NCBI GenBank assembly: GCA_964591455.1 | Contig: CAZQDZ010000021.1 | Location: 1 to 64,000, forward strand | Reading direction: 5' to 3' | DNA: 64,000 nt | Source of the DNA: RFSX01 sp964591455 | GTDB taxonomy: Bacteria; Bacteroidota; Bacteroidia; Chitinophagales; Saprospiraceae | Part shown: positions 36,705 to 46,246 of the stretch, piece after piece | How the letters are laid out: every line of letters begins with the position of its first letter | How positions within the stretch are numbered: position 1 is the stretch's first letter | Position numbers and translations under genes: made by a program | The notes under the pieces: generated by a model | Told to the model about the DNA's origin: nothing | What the model saw: only the letters and a program-made list of their open reading frames with translations | The model's database searches: none

Positions 36705-36799
36705 TCAAGCATTGTCGCCCATGTACCAATTTCTATTTTCTTAAGACAAAACGACAGACGAAGTAGATTTAAAATTTCGGAAGCATTTAGACTAAAAAG

Positions 36800-36840
36800 C
36801 AATGACCCAATATTTACTATGAGTAAATATTGGGTCATTG
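36800..36840. terminator. Long perfect hairpin, bidirectional terminator
   Basis: An 18-bp perfect inverted repeat (36800-36817, 36823-36840) with loop TATGA lies between the convergent ychF and FG-GAP genes. The minus strand continues CTTTTTAG, weakly T-rich. The stem is unusually long for this genome. Confidence 0.65.
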
Positions 36841-36863
36841 TAATTAAATGCCTCTGTATTATA

Positions 36864-38306
36864 TTAATCTTTGACTATAAAACGATTGACATAACGGTCC
36901 TGAAACTTAACTGCTAGGTTATAGATGCCTGAATCAACATCTCTCAAATCTAAATTATAGATGTAATCATCTACTTGGTACTGTCCAATCATTTGTCCAT
37001 CAGAACTATATACGCTTATGGATGAAATTAAATTTTCACTACTGACATTAAAGTAATCGTCGCTTGGATTTGGGTAAACCTCAAGGTGATTATCTTCTAC
37101 ATCTGTAACACTACTTGACATTACGTTAGATCTAATTAAAACTTCCTCACCAGTGACACCATCTAAGTAGAGCACATCTAAATCTCCATCTGAATCAAAG
37201 TCATATAGATTAAGATTATTGGTCAGTTTTTCTACATCAAAGAATCTATCTACAGTGTATATAAAGAATGGATCGTTATAATCACCTAGTTCAATAGGAT
37301 CTGCGAACATAAAATCTCCCATATTCTCTACGAACGACAATATTCCATTACCCTCAAGAACAACTAAATCATCTAGCCCATCTTGACTTATATCACCTAC
37401 AGCATATGTTGCCGGTAAAAAAATATCGACTGGAGATGTGCCACCATTTACAAGAGTGAAATTTAAACTTCCATCATTTTCAAGAAAAGTAATGCCCCCT
37501 AAGTCATCAGCATATATAATGTCTACATCGCCATCATTATCAAAATCTCTCATTTCTAAATCAGCGAAGAAGTTTGGTTGTAAAAAGAAATCAAAGGTAG
37601 AGATAGAATTCGTTTCAAATGTCCCATCGCCATTACTTAAATATATATTTATACTAGTAGCATCTATCTCATCCAATTCCACTATAACAATATCTTGAAG
37701 GCCATCTAGATTTATATCGACTACATCAGCATCTGCAACATCTCCAAGTGTTTCTAATACTGTATTTGTATATGTCCTTGGAACACCTGGAATAGAGAGG
37801 TAAACGCCTAATTCGTTATCGTCCCCTGATATAGTTCTTCGAACAACAACATCTGATGCTCCATCACCATTGAAGTCATCCGTCTTCAAGTAACTGTCAA
37901 AAGTCACAAAAGGATCGTAATTATCTGGCAGAGGTATTTGCATTTCTAACCGATCTACATTGATTAAAATCCTATCGCCGAAAAGGATATCAAATGTACC
38001 TGTCCCTAGAAAATTTGTTACCTGTGCAAAGGGAGCAATCCCACCTCCTGTAGATAAAGAATCAATGTCATATCCTCCTTGGTCATTTCCTGTAATATAT
38101 AAGATGTGATTATCAAAAAATGATTCACCTACATGGCCTACAAAATCAGTTATGCCATCTCTGTTAAAATCAAGCGGAACTAGTGGGTTCTCTGTGCCTG
38201 GCCGATCTAATGGATGATTAAACAGCACTTCTGGGTCGCTAAAAGTTACTTGACCTATTAAGTCTATAACAAACAATGACAAGAGTGATAATAAAAGTGT
38301 TTTCAT
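36864..38306 (-). CDS. FG-GAP repeat protein with T9SS sorting domain
   Basis: 480 residues. It has a signal peptide (MKTLLLSLLSLFVIDLIG). Residues about 40-390 carry FG-GAP/VCBS repeats with calcium-loop motifs such as DFNRDGITDF, DFNGDGASDVVV, DINLDGLQDIVIV, DFDNDGDVDIIY and DFDSDGDLDVLYL, which form an integrin-like propeller. A T9SS type A sorting domain ends the protein (YPNPSDDYFNV ... GIYNLAVKF ... RFIVKD). It lacks the ASPIC module of the larger relative at 3374. It is predicted to be surface-exposed or secreted, with an unknown partner. Confidence 0.85.
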   Translation of the reverse strand: MKTLLLSLLSLFVIDLIGQVTFSDPEVLFNHPLDRPGTENPLVPLDFNRDGITDFVGHVGESFFDNHILYITGNDQGGYDIDSLSTGGGIAPFAQVTNFLGTGTFDILFGDRILINVDRLEMQIPLPDNYDPFVTFDSYLKTDDFNGDGASDVVVRRTISGDDNELGVYLSIPGVPRTYTNTVLETLGDVADADVVDINLDGLQDIVIVELDEIDATSINIYLSNGDGTFETNSISTFDFFLQPNFFADLEMRDFDNDGDVDIIYADDLGGITFLENDGSLNFTLVNGGTSPVDIFLPATYAVGDISQDGLDDLVVLEGNGILSFVENMGDFMFADPIELGDYNDPFFIYTVDRFFDVEKLTNNLNLYDFDSDGDLDVLYLDGVTGEEVLIRSNVMSSSVTDVEDNHLEVYPNPSDDYFNVSSENLISSISVYSSDGQMIGQYQVDDYIYNLDLRDVDSGIYNLAVKFQDRYVNRFIVKD

Positions 38307-38399
38307 GTTTCTAATGATATATATTTAAAAAATCTATTGCAATTACATTGGTTGTGGCAGCAAGAAGAACTTCAGTAATATATATATAAGTTACTCTTT

Positions 38400-39386
38400 C
38401 TACACAGCCGTATACATAACTTCCTTCACTGCTCTGATTACTTTATGCGGCGTCGGCATGTACTCGTCTACAAAAGGTGGCGCATAAGATAGAGAGGTGT
38501 CAGCAGCATTAACCCTTGTCACAGGTGCATCCAAATAATCAAAAGCATACTTCTGTATCTCGTAAGCGATTTCAGCAGAAACACCGGCAAATGGCCAACT
38601 TTCGTCTACTACGACCATTCGATTAGTCTTCTTGACAGATTCCACTAGCGTATGATGATCTAATGGACGAATCGTCCTCAAGTCGATGACTTCAGCAGAT
38701 ATACCTTCCTTGGCTAACTCATCAGCAGCTTGATCACATACAAGCGTCAATTTATTAAATGAAACAAGTGTAACATCTGTGCCTTCTCTTCTCACCGCAG
38801 CCTTTCCTATAGGTATCAAAAACTCTTCCTCTGGCACTTCTCCTTTATGTCCATAGAGCATTTCAGACTCCATAAAACAAATAGGGTCATCATCTCTAAT
38901 CGCAGATTTCATCAAACCCTTAGCATCATGTGGGTCTACAATTGAAATCACCTTAAGTCCTGGCACATTAGCCATCCAGCTCTCAAAAGTCTGCGAGTGC
39001 TGCTGTGCTAGCTGTCCTGCTGATCCTGTAGGTCCTCTAAATACAATAGGACATCTGTAATCTCCAGCAGACTGAGATAAGGTCTTAGCAGCATTATTAA
39101 CTATCTGATCAAAAGCCAGGACTGCAAAATTCCATGTCATGAATTCTACGATTGGCCTTAGTCCACCAATGGCTGCACCTACACCGATTCCAGCAAAACC
39201 TAGTTCTGCAATTGGTGTATCTATAACTCTTTTAGCGCCAAACTCATCCAACATGCCCTTACTTACCTTGTAAGCTCCGTTATACTCAGCCACTTCTTCG
39301 CCCATTAAAAAGACATTTTCATCCCTTCTCATCTCTTCACTCATGGCTTCTTTTAGTGCATCTCTAAGCGTTAATATTCTAGACAT
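38400..39386 (-). CDS. pdhB: Pyruvate dehydrogenase E1 component subunit beta
   Basis: A 328-residue transketolase-like subunit that pairs with E1-alpha in the pyruvate dehydrogenase complex. The N-terminal RDALKEAMSEEMRRDENVFLMGEEVAEYNGAYKV region (Glu of the ThDP-activating site), RVIDTPIAELGFAGIGVGAA, EFMTWNFAVLAFDQIVN and the C-terminal LDAPVTRV match E1-beta. Length is typical (325-330). The alpha subunit is not adjacent here, which is usual in Bacteroidota. A branched-chain E1-beta is the alternative, but the sequence looks like PdhB. Confidence 0.93.
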   Translation of the reverse strand: MSRILTLRDALKEAMSEEMRRDENVFLMGEEVAEYNGAYKVSKGMLDEFGAKRVIDTPIAELGFAGIGVGAAIGGLRPIVEFMTWNFAVLAFDQIVNNAAKTLSQSAGDYRCPIVFRGPTGSAGQLAQQHSQTFESWMANVPGLKVISIVDPHDAKGLMKSAIRDDDPICFMESEMLYGHKGEVPEEEFLIPIGKAAVRREGTDVTLVSFNKLTLVCDQAADELAKEGISAEVIDLRTIRPLDHHTLVESVKKTNRMVVVDESWPFAGVSAEIAYEIQKYAFDYLDAPVTRVNAADTSLSYAPPFVDEYMPTPHKVIRAVKEVMYTAV

Positions 39387-39442
39387 TTAATTCTTGTTTT
39401 CTATTTAAACTGACGAAGATAATTAATAATAATGATTACTCC

Positions 39443-40777
39443 TTAAGCTAATAATTCAGTCAAGTCCATGCCTCCTAGATTTCCTGAACTCATAATAAGT
39501 AGCACATCATAGGCGTCCTGCAACAGTTGTTTACAGGCCTTCTCCAATTCGGATGAACTACAACATACAACCATATTTTTATGATTTATGGCGGCTACAA
39601 GGTCTGATTTCTGCAATTCTGGTAATCTCTTCTGTGCTAAGGCTGCTGGATCGAAAAAAACAATCAATATATCCACATCATTTGCAGTCCCTGAATAATT
39701 AGAAATAAAGTTTTTCTGTAAGCTAGAAAAAGTATGGAGCTCTAGCACACCTGCAATTTTTGATTTTGTGTACTGTGACCTGATGGCTTGGGTCGTGGCG
39801 CTCACTTTAGAGGGGGCATGAGCAAAGTCCTTGTAGGTAATGGGATGTGCCTCTTTGATTAACTCTAGTCTCTTTGAAGCTCCTGAAAATATAGTGATTG
39901 CTGATAGGAAATCTTCCTTAGAAATGCCAATATTCTGACAAGCATGGTAGGCTGCTTGAAGATTCTTATAGTTATGATTACCAAAAATTTGAAGGGGATA
40001 TACTGCGTTGTCATGTGTCACCTTGTTAGATTTGATGTTGGCCATGGCCTCATATCCTACACGCGTACATTGAAAAGACTCCGAGGTAGTCATCCTCAGC
40101 AACTGTGAGTCTGTCATGTCAAAAAACACTGAGCTGTCCTTAGGCATTTGTGCAAGGAACACCCTAAATATCTCAAGATAGTCTTCATAGGTTTTATAGA
40201 TATTCACATGATCCCAAGCAACGCCTGTTATTATAGCAAAAGTCGCATTGTAATGAAGCATTTTGGCTCTGTTATCTAGACAAGATGAGGGATACTCGTC
40301 ACCTTCCACAACCAATATTTCTGCACCTGACAACCTCACCATCGTATCAAAACCATTCAGTTGTGCTCCTACCAAATAGTCAAAGTCATAACCAATGGCC
40401 TTCATCACGTGCATTATCATAGAGGTTGTACTCGTCTTTCCATGACTTCCAGTCACTACTATGCGTGTGGATGCCTGACTCACTTCATTGACAAATTCTG
40501 GAAAGGACATGATTTTCAATCCAAGATGGGTCGCTTCGAGAAGTTCAGGGTTGTCGGTTCTAGCATGTTTACCTAAAATAACAATATCAATATCATTATC
40601 GATTTTATCAGGATGCCATCCCATGACATCTGGTAGTAAACTTTGGCTCAATAATCGACTTCTGCTAGGCTCATAAATCTCATCATCAGAGCCAGAAACC
40701 ACATGTCCCATGCTCTTAAGATTGATGGCTAAATTGTGCATCACGCTACCTCCAATAGCAATCAAATGGTACCTCAT
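39443..40777 (-). CDS. mpl: UDP-N-acetylmuramate:tripeptide ligase Mpl
   Basis: A 444-residue Mur-ligase family protein. The N-terminal Rossmann domain (IAIGGSVMHNLAINLKSMGH) is followed by the ATP-binding GSHGKTSTTSM motif (about 111-121), the VEGDEYPSSCLDNRAKM segment and TGVAWDHVNIY. Mpl ligates recycled L-Ala-gamma-D-Glu-DAP tripeptide to UDP-MurNAc. Length is near E. coli Mpl (457). MurC is the alternative, but the EGDEY...C pattern favours Mpl. Peptidoglycan recycling complements DapB in the window. Confidence 0.88.
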   Translation of the reverse strand: MRYHLIAIGGSVMHNLAINLKSMGHVVSGSDDEIYEPSRSRLLSQSLLPDVMGWHPDKIDNDIDIVILGKHARTDNPELLEATHLGLKIMSFPEFVNEVSQASTRIVVTGSHGKTSTTSMIMHVMKAIGYDFDYLVGAQLNGFDTMVRLSGAEILVVEGDEYPSSCLDNRAKMLHYNATFAIITGVAWDHVNIYKTYEDYLEIFRVFLAQMPKDSSVFFDMTDSQLLRMTTSESFQCTRVGYEAMANIKSNKVTHDNAVYPLQIFGNHNYKNLQAAYHACQNIGISKEDFLSAITIFSGASKRLELIKEAHPITYKDFAHAPSKVSATTQAIRSQYTKSKIAGVLELHTFSSLQKNFISNYSGTANDVDILIVFFDPAALAQKRLPELQKSDLVAAINHKNMVVCCSSSELEKACKQLLQDAYDVLLIMSSGNLGGMDLTELLA

Positions 40778-40846
40778 ATGAATTTTAAGAAAAATTTATG
40801 TGTAAAACCTTGTGACAAGTGGCTTACAATTGCATCTAATTGGTAA

Positions 40847-40854
40847 TATATTTG
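40847..40854 (+). promoter_or_regulatory. Candidate -7 element for the small lipoprotein gene
   Basis: TATATTTG, a full TAnnTTTG match, 37 bp before ATG 40891. TTAC lies at the -33 position (weak). Confidence 0.35.
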
Positions 40855-40890
40855 TTTAATCATCGTTACTAAACACATAAAACGTCTAAA

Positions 40891-41037
40891 ATGAAGAAAA
40901 ATCATTTAAATGCTATAGCTAAGGTCTTTACTTTTTTCATTGTATTGACAGTATTTAGCTCTTGCGCTAAGAAAGGAGTTGGATGTCCTAACAATTTTAA
41001 GATTACTCCAGCTATCACACTACCATTTTCAAAATAA
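40891..41037 (+). CDS. Small lipoprotein, 48 residues
   Basis: MKKNHLNAIAKVFTFFIV then LTVFSSC: a lipoprotein signal with lipobox FSSC (Cys25), leaving a 24-residue mature peptide, CAKKGVGCPNNFKITPAITL plus a short tail. The pattern of lipid-anchored cysteine, basic stretch and CPNNF is one I associate with small conserved lipoproteins of this phylum. Function is unknown. The stop is 22 bp before mnmD, so the two may be co-transcribed. The gene is too short for most length cut-offs but has a promoter element at the expected distance. Confidence 0.65.
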   Translation: MKKNHLNAIAKVFTFFIVLTVFSSCAKKGVGCPNNFKITPAITLPFSK

Positions 41038-41058
41038 TAAGTATTCAGTTGATCAGTT

Positions 41059-41727
41059 GTGGATATTAGAATTACAGCTGATCAATCTAATACTTTATTT
41101 AGTGCCAAATATGGAGCCCATTACCATTCACTCTATGGCGCACTAGAGGAATCCATCCATATCTTTATTTCTGCTGGACTCTATCACGCTTACCGATCAG
41201 GAAAGTCCAAAGTATCCATTTTTGAAATGGGTCTTGGTACAGGTTTAAACGCTTTTCTTACACTGTTAGAAAGTCAAAAGCTAGGCATTGCAATTGACTA
41301 TTTTGCGATTGAAAGTGATCCAGTACCAGAAGAAATTTTCAATTCACTTAACTATTCCAAGCTACTGCAACTAGGTCAGGAGGAAGAGGCTTTATTCCAA
41401 TTAATACATCAGATTTCGTGGGATGAACTTCATACGCTTACCGACGCATTTTCCTTGCACAAATCTCATCGGAAAATAGAAACCGCCACTCTCAGCGCGG
41501 CATATGATATCATATACTTCGATGCCTTCTCACCATCTAGCCAACCACAATTGTGGGAAATGGAACTACACAAAAAGTTATATAACCAACTTAATGTAGG
41601 TGGTTATCTTGTCACCTATTGTACTCAAGGTGCATTCAGAAGGACATTAGAAGCAATAGGTTATCAGATTGAGAAGCTCAATGGTCCTGGAAAAAAGCGG
41701 GAAATGATGCGGGCTACTAAGGTCTAA
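41059..41727 (+). CDS. mnmD: tRNA U34 methyltransferase MnmD
   Basis: A 222-residue SAM-dependent enzyme of the DUF752 family that methylates the aminomethyl group of wobble uridine 34. The GTG start at 41059 gives the family N-terminus (TADQSNTLFSAKYGAHYHS). SAM-binding FEMGLGTGLNAFL is at about 56-68, and YFDAFSPSSQPQLWE and the C-terminal GPGKKREMMRA are diagnostic of the MnmC N-terminal domain. The FAD domain of MnmC is absent, so this is the stand-alone MnmD form. Confidence 0.92.
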   Translation: MDIRITADQSNTLFSAKYGAHYHSLYGALEESIHIFISAGLYHAYRSGKSKVSIFEMGLGTGLNAFLTLLESQKLGIAIDYFAIESDPVPEEIFNSLNYSKLLQLGQEEEALFQLIHQISWDELHTLTDAFSLHKSHRKIETATLSAAYDIIYFDAFSPSSQPQLWEMELHKKLYNQLNVGGYLVTYCTQGAFRRTLEAIGYQIEKLNGPGKKREMMRATKV

Positions 41728-41810
41728 AAAAATCAGTGATTGTACAAAGTCAACTAGCTTTTTGCTGTTAAAATTCAATTTGAATCGGGACATTCTTATA
41801 TTGATGACAT

Positions 41811-43130
41811 ATGAAGAAAGTTGCATTACATTGGCAGATACTTATAGGTATGGCTTTGGGTATCGTATTTGGAATAGCTATGTCCAATATTGGGTGGGGT
41901 AAGTCCTTTATTATTGATTATATCAAGCCATTAGGAACAATATTCATCAACCTTCTCAAGCTCATCGCCATTCCGCTAATTATAGCGAGCTTAATCAAAG
42001 GAATATCTGACCTAAAAGACATTTCGAAATTTTCTTCATTAGGAACTAGAACAATCCTTTTATACCTTATTTCCACATTTATAGCAGTAACAATAGGTCT
42101 GACATATGTCAATATTGTCCAACCTGGCAATAGCATGTCACAGGAAACTGTAGAGCAACTCAGCGCCTCTTATAATTCTTCTGCTTCTAAGAGAGTAGAT
42201 TCTGCGTTGAATCAAAAAGAAAAAGGACCTTTAGAATTTATCGTAGACATGGTGCCTGACAATATATTCGCTGCTGCTAGCAGTAACGGCAATATGCTGC
42301 AAGTTATCTTCTTTACTGTCCTATTTGGCATAAGTCTCCTTCTTGTCAAGCCAGAAAAAAGCAAACCTATAAAGGAATTCTTTGATAGTTTGAATGAAGT
42401 CATCATGAAAATGATAGATCTCATTATGCTTCTTGCGCCATATGCAGTATTTGCCCTATTAGCATCACTGATCGTAGAGACTGATAATTACGACATATTT
42501 GTTGCGCTAGCTAAATATGGTCTTACCGTGGTAGCTGGCTTACTAACTATGGTCGCCATTTATTTAACAGTGATAAAGCTATATACGGGTGTTTCACCTG
42601 GGACATTCTTAAAAGGTATAAGTCCTGCTCAGTTGTTAGCATTCAGTACAAGTTCTTCAGCTGCAACACTTCCTGTAACTATGGAACGTGTGGAAGAGCA
42701 TCTGGGTGTAGATAAGGAAGTAGCTAGTTTTGTATGTCCCGTTGGTGCTACAATAAATATGGATGGTACAAGTTTGTATCAGGCTGTGGCAGCAGTATTT
42801 ATTTGTCAAGCGTTGAACTATGGACTAACACTTCCTGATCAACTTACTATTGTCTTGACTGCTACACTAGCTTCTATCGGCTCGGCAGCAGTTCCCGGAG
42901 CTGGTATGGTAATGCTGGTAATTGTGTTAGACTCTGTAGGTGTTCCAAAGGAGACACTTGCTGTAGGTCTTGCATTGATTTTTGCGATAGATAGACCATT
43001 AGATATGATGCGTACGGTCATTAACGTTACAAGTGATGCTACTGTATCTATGCTAGTTGGTAAGTCTGTCGGAAAATTATCTAATCCTAATGTTAAAAAT
43101 TGGGATGATAATTATCAGAATGTGACTTAG
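41811..43130 (+). CDS. Dicarboxylate/amino acid:cation symporter
   Basis: A 439-residue inner-membrane transporter of the DAACS family (GltP/DctA). Eight membrane helices and two re-entrant loops are expected. The serine-rich loop STSSSAATLP begins at S279. The substrate-binding motif NMDGT is at 316-320, and a GAAAVPGAGMVML-like segment is present as GSAAVPGAGMVML. The substrate is probably glutamate, aspartate or C4-dicarboxylates driven by protons or sodium. The neighbours do not narrow this down. Confidence 0.93.
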   Translation: MKKVALHWQILIGMALGIVFGIAMSNIGWGKSFIIDYIKPLGTIFINLLKLIAIPLIIASLIKGISDLKDISKFSSLGTRTILLYLISTFIAVTIGLTYVNIVQPGNSMSQETVEQLSASYNSSASKRVDSALNQKEKGPLEFIVDMVPDNIFAAASSNGNMLQVIFFTVLFGISLLLVKPEKSKPIKEFFDSLNEVIMKMIDLIMLLAPYAVFALLASLIVETDNYDIFVALAKYGLTVVAGLLTMVAIYLTVIKLYTGVSPGTFLKGISPAQLLAFSTSSSAATLPVTMERVEEHLGVDKEVASFVCPVGATINMDGTSLYQAVAAVFICQALNYGLTLPDQLTIVLTATLASIGSAAVPGAGMVMLVIVLDSVGVPKETLAVGLALIFAIDRPLDMMRTVINVTSDATVSMLVGKSVGKLSNPNVKNWDDNYQNVT

Positions 43131-43151
43131 CGTGTATAAGAATGGTCTTAT

Positions 43152-45704
43152 ATGTGCTGTGGAAAAATATATAAGACAGTGAATTTATATCGGTTAATAC
43201 TCATAACAACCCTTCTATCTCTTCTTATTTCATGTCATAATGGACATGAAGAGATTACACGACCCCAGCCTACAGATACAATATACGTCAAAAGTGATAT
43301 GGAAGATGGGACCTACAGGGACCTTAAGAAGACGTGGTTTGAAGACGTGCATTCCTCAGGTGATAATGTTAATTGGAGACAAATAGAACTCCAGAACACC
43401 GCAGCCAGATATGAGGAAAATAAGAATAGAAATAGGACAAACTCAACGTCGACTTCCTTAGCCAACGGAAGAATTAATGGCACCTGGAATGAAAAAGGAA
43501 GTATCAATCAGTCTGGAAGCATAATAAAAACCGCCTATAACGCTTCCAATGACAAAATCTATGCTATTGCAGATGGAGGATCTATCTGGAAAGGTGACCT
43601 AAGTCGATTTACTTGGGAAATAGTCAATGACCAACTAAGGTTTGATGGTCGCTTTCTCGATATTGTCCACCCTCCTAATTCTGATTATAGAATCATTAGT
43701 AGCATAGGTGGTATTCCTCATTATAAAGATAGCAATAGCCCTATCTGGCAGATGTCTGAAGGATTTAACCCAGACGAGGTTGCTACAATTAAGAATCAAA
43801 TAATATTCGAAGACGGTAAATATGTTGCCTTCTTATATCTGGGAGATAGAACAAATCGTGTAAGGCTCTATTTATCTAATGACTATGGTAGCTCTTTTAG
43901 ATCTATAAGAACGTTTGATTTCAATCAGCTACGTCAAGTCTCCATTGGTTCAGTAGAGGATGATAATACATTCTTAATGTCTGAGCAAGTTGATGGCTCT
44001 ACTTCCAGGATTTACAGTTATGATTCTGATTCAGAAATTCTAAGATTACACGCTTCATCTTCCCCTATTGCGTTTGGATTTGCTAGTGTCAATGTAGAAG
44101 TGTCAAAGGCCAATAACGTCAGGACACTTTTTTCTTATGATCAGAATAACATCTTTTATAGATCAAGAAACCTTGGTCAAAGCTGGGATAGATTAGGTGT
44201 ATTACCGACTACACCTTGGGACGCAGGTATTACTGTTTCTAAGAGTGACCCTAATTTGATGTTTTTAGGTGCCGTAGAGGTTTATAGGAGTGGTAATGGA
44301 GGAAGAAACTGGATAAAAGCCAATGAATGGTATGAATATTATGACAATAAGTCTACGGCCATTCATGCTGATATTATGTATGTCAATGACTTTTTCCGTA
44401 GAAACGGAGAGCATAATATATTAGTTAGCAACCATGGTGGCATAAGTAAATCTACAGATCGTGGTGCGAACTATCTAAACATTGGTTTACAAGGACTCAA
44501 TGCCAGTCAATATTACAGCGTAAGGACTTACCCAGCTGATGATGACTATATCTTAGCAGGGTCTCAAGACCAAGGTATTCAGCGAGCATTTGATTTTTCT
44601 GAAGGACCAGCAAATTTTCAGCAATTTATATCAGGAGATTATGGTCACCTTCAGTTCACCAATTTTGGAAAGAGCATGTGGGCCATCTATCCAGGAGGAT
44701 GGATTACCTACTACCCTGACCCAATCAATGGAAGCTTTGAAGCTGAATTTGAATTGCTTACAGGCAATCAGTCGGTATGGCTACCTCCCATAGTTCCTTC
44801 TCCTTACAATCCTAATAGTATTCTGATTGCTGGAGGTACGATGCTTGGAACTACGGGGTCGCATATAGTAGAAATAACAGTGGACGACCTTAGCCAGATT
44901 TTTGCGAACCAATGGCCATTCAACTTCAATAGAGGAGGTGGCGTAGTGAGTGCCCTTGCACATAATAAGGCAGATATAGATCAATTCTATGTATTGACTA
45001 CTGATGGAAAATTCTTTAAAAGCACTAACAGAGGCATACAGTTTCAAGAGAAAACAGCAGGGCTATCTACCGCTCATACTCTATACGGGAACACAATTCT
45101 GACTTCTAATCACGATGTCAATAGAGTTCTCATAGGTGGTTCTGGTTATAGCAACCCAGCCGTCTTTATTTCGAATGACGCGGGTGAATCATTTTCCCCT
45201 TTGGTCGATGGACTTCCTTTGACCACTGTATTTGAAATGGTCTATAATGAAAGCGAACAATTCATATTTGCTGCTACAGAAGCCGGACCATACGTTTGTG
45301 TATTAGAGGAAGGCCGATGGTATAATATGACTGATGGCATTGCCCCTAACCAACGCTATTGGAGTGTGGAGTATCTTTCATCCAAGAACAAAGTTCGTTT
45401 TGCCACATTCGGAAGAGGTATCTGGGATTTCGACATTGAGCAGCTAACAAGTACCGATGAAGTAGCTGAATCTAACAGCTTACAAATCTATCCTAATCCT
45501 ACATCAGGAATAATCACACTTAAGCAAGTTGAGAATGAAGGTATAGCTAGAGTTTTAAATGTCAATGCTCAGGTTGTACACACTCAAGAAATTTCTCCAG
45601 CTTCAGAAGTAAAAATTGATTTAACAGATCTTCAGATTGGAACGTACTATGTTATATTTGATGATGGAAACAACCTATCATCAAACGTAGTTCTTAAAAT
45701 ATGA
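43152..45704 (+). CDS. BNR/VPS10-like lipoprotein with T9SS sorting domain
   Basis: An 850-residue protein. The N-terminus has a lipoprotein signal (RLILITTLLSLLISC, lipobox LISC, Cys28). Residues about 90-760 form VPS10/sortilin-like propellers with Asp-box motifs such as SRNLGQSWDRL, SGNGGRNWIKA, STDRGANYLNI, STNRGIQFQEK and SNDAGESFSPL. The end is a T9SS type A domain (YPNPTSGIITL ... GTYYVIFDDG ... NVVLKI). It is related in design to the protein at 24115. The ligand is unknown. Its stop overlaps the next gene's start (ATGA). Confidence 0.85.
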   Translation: MCCGKIYKTVNLYRLILITTLLSLLISCHNGHEEITRPQPTDTIYVKSDMEDGTYRDLKKTWFEDVHSSGDNVNWRQIELQNTAARYEENKNRNRTNSTSTSLANGRINGTWNEKGSINQSGSIIKTAYNASNDKIYAIADGGSIWKGDLSRFTWEIVNDQLRFDGRFLDIVHPPNSDYRIISSIGGIPHYKDSNSPIWQMSEGFNPDEVATIKNQIIFEDGKYVAFLYLGDRTNRVRLYLSNDYGSSFRSIRTFDFNQLRQVSIGSVEDDNTFLMSEQVDGSTSRIYSYDSDSEILRLHASSSPIAFGFASVNVEVSKANNVRTLFSYDQNNIFYRSRNLGQSWDRLGVLPTTPWDAGITVSKSDPNLMFLGAVEVYRSGNGGRNWIKANEWYEYYDNKSTAIHADIMYVNDFFRRNGEHNILVSNHGGISKSTDRGANYLNIGLQGLNASQYYSVRTYPADDDYILAGSQDQGIQRAFDFSEGPANFQQFISGDYGHLQFTNFGKSMWAIYPGGWITYYPDPINGSFEAEFELLTGNQSVWLPPIVPSPYNPNSILIAGGTMLGTTGSHIVEITVDDLSQIFANQWPFNFNRGGGVVSALAHNKADIDQFYVLTTDGKFFKSTNRGIQFQEKTAGLSTAHTLYGNTILTSNHDVNRVLIGGSGYSNPAVFISNDAGESFSPLVDGLPLTTVFEMVYNESEQFIFAATEAGPYVCVLEEGRWYNMTDGIAPNQRYWSVEYLSSKNKVRFATFGRGIWDFDIEQLTSTDEVAESNSLQIYPNPTSGIITLKQVENEGIARVLNVNAQVVHTQEISPASEVKIDLTDLQIGTYYVIFDDGNNLSSNVVLKI

Positions 45705-46246
45705 GCGAAGAATCTTTAACTGCTTTATTAGGTGTTGGCTCTAGAGTAAAGCATTCAGCATACGGAGAGGGTGTAATTATTGGCTTGGATGTAGCGGCAT
45801 ATCAAGTTGTATTTATGACCTACGGCATGAAACATGTTCTTAAGGAGCAAGCCAACTGGGAAGTAATAGAAAGTATTCCTGCAGAACATGATGTGAGCTT
45901 TACTGAAGCTGAAAAATCCCTTATCCGCATTCTTACCACATATAATGGCATACAGCATAAGGTGGATTTAGCTGACAAGTGGCACAATGGCACCATGATT
46001 CTGAAGCCACAAGATGAAGGATTACAGAATAAAGAAATTCCGATAGAAACATTCTTCCACAAGATTGTCATGGTAAGAGATAGATTACGTGTGATGGAAC
46101 AACGTATAAATAGCTCTAAACTATCTGACGAGGAAAAAGTAAACCTACAGCAGTATATCTCTAGAATCTATGGTAGCTTGACAAGTTTTAATGTGCTCTT
46201 CAAATTCAAAGCTGACCATTTCAAAGGAGAAGGCAAGAAGAGCTAA
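45701..46246 (+). CDS. Conserved hypothetical protein with small N-terminal beta domain
   Basis: A 181-residue cytosolic protein, with ATG overlapping the preceding stop by 4 bp. Residues about 10-60 (VGSRVKHSAYGEGVIIGL ... YQVVFMTYGMKHVL) look like the SH3/Tudor-like module found in CarD-type and UvrD-C-terminal proteins. Residues 65-181 are helical (EAEKSLIRILTTYNGI, MVRDRLRVMEQRI). It resembles a conserved Bacteroidota unknown. A nucleic-acid or RNA-polymerase-binding role is possible but not shown. The 3' end overlaps the opposite-strand GT2 gene by 4 bp. Confidence 0.65.
   Translation: MSEESLTALLGVGSRVKHSAYGEGVIIGLDVAAYQVVFMTYGMKHVLKEQANWEVIESIPAEHDVSFTEAEKSLIRILTTYNGIQHKVDLADKWHNGTMILKPQDEGLQNKEIPIETFFHKIVMVRDRLRVMEQRINSSKLSDEEKVNLQQYISRIYGSLTSFNVLFKFKADHFKGEGKKS

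Noticed and set aside
40361..40676. Two plus-strand frames within mpl
   Set aside because: Both are antisense to clear Mur-ligase motifs and have no start context.
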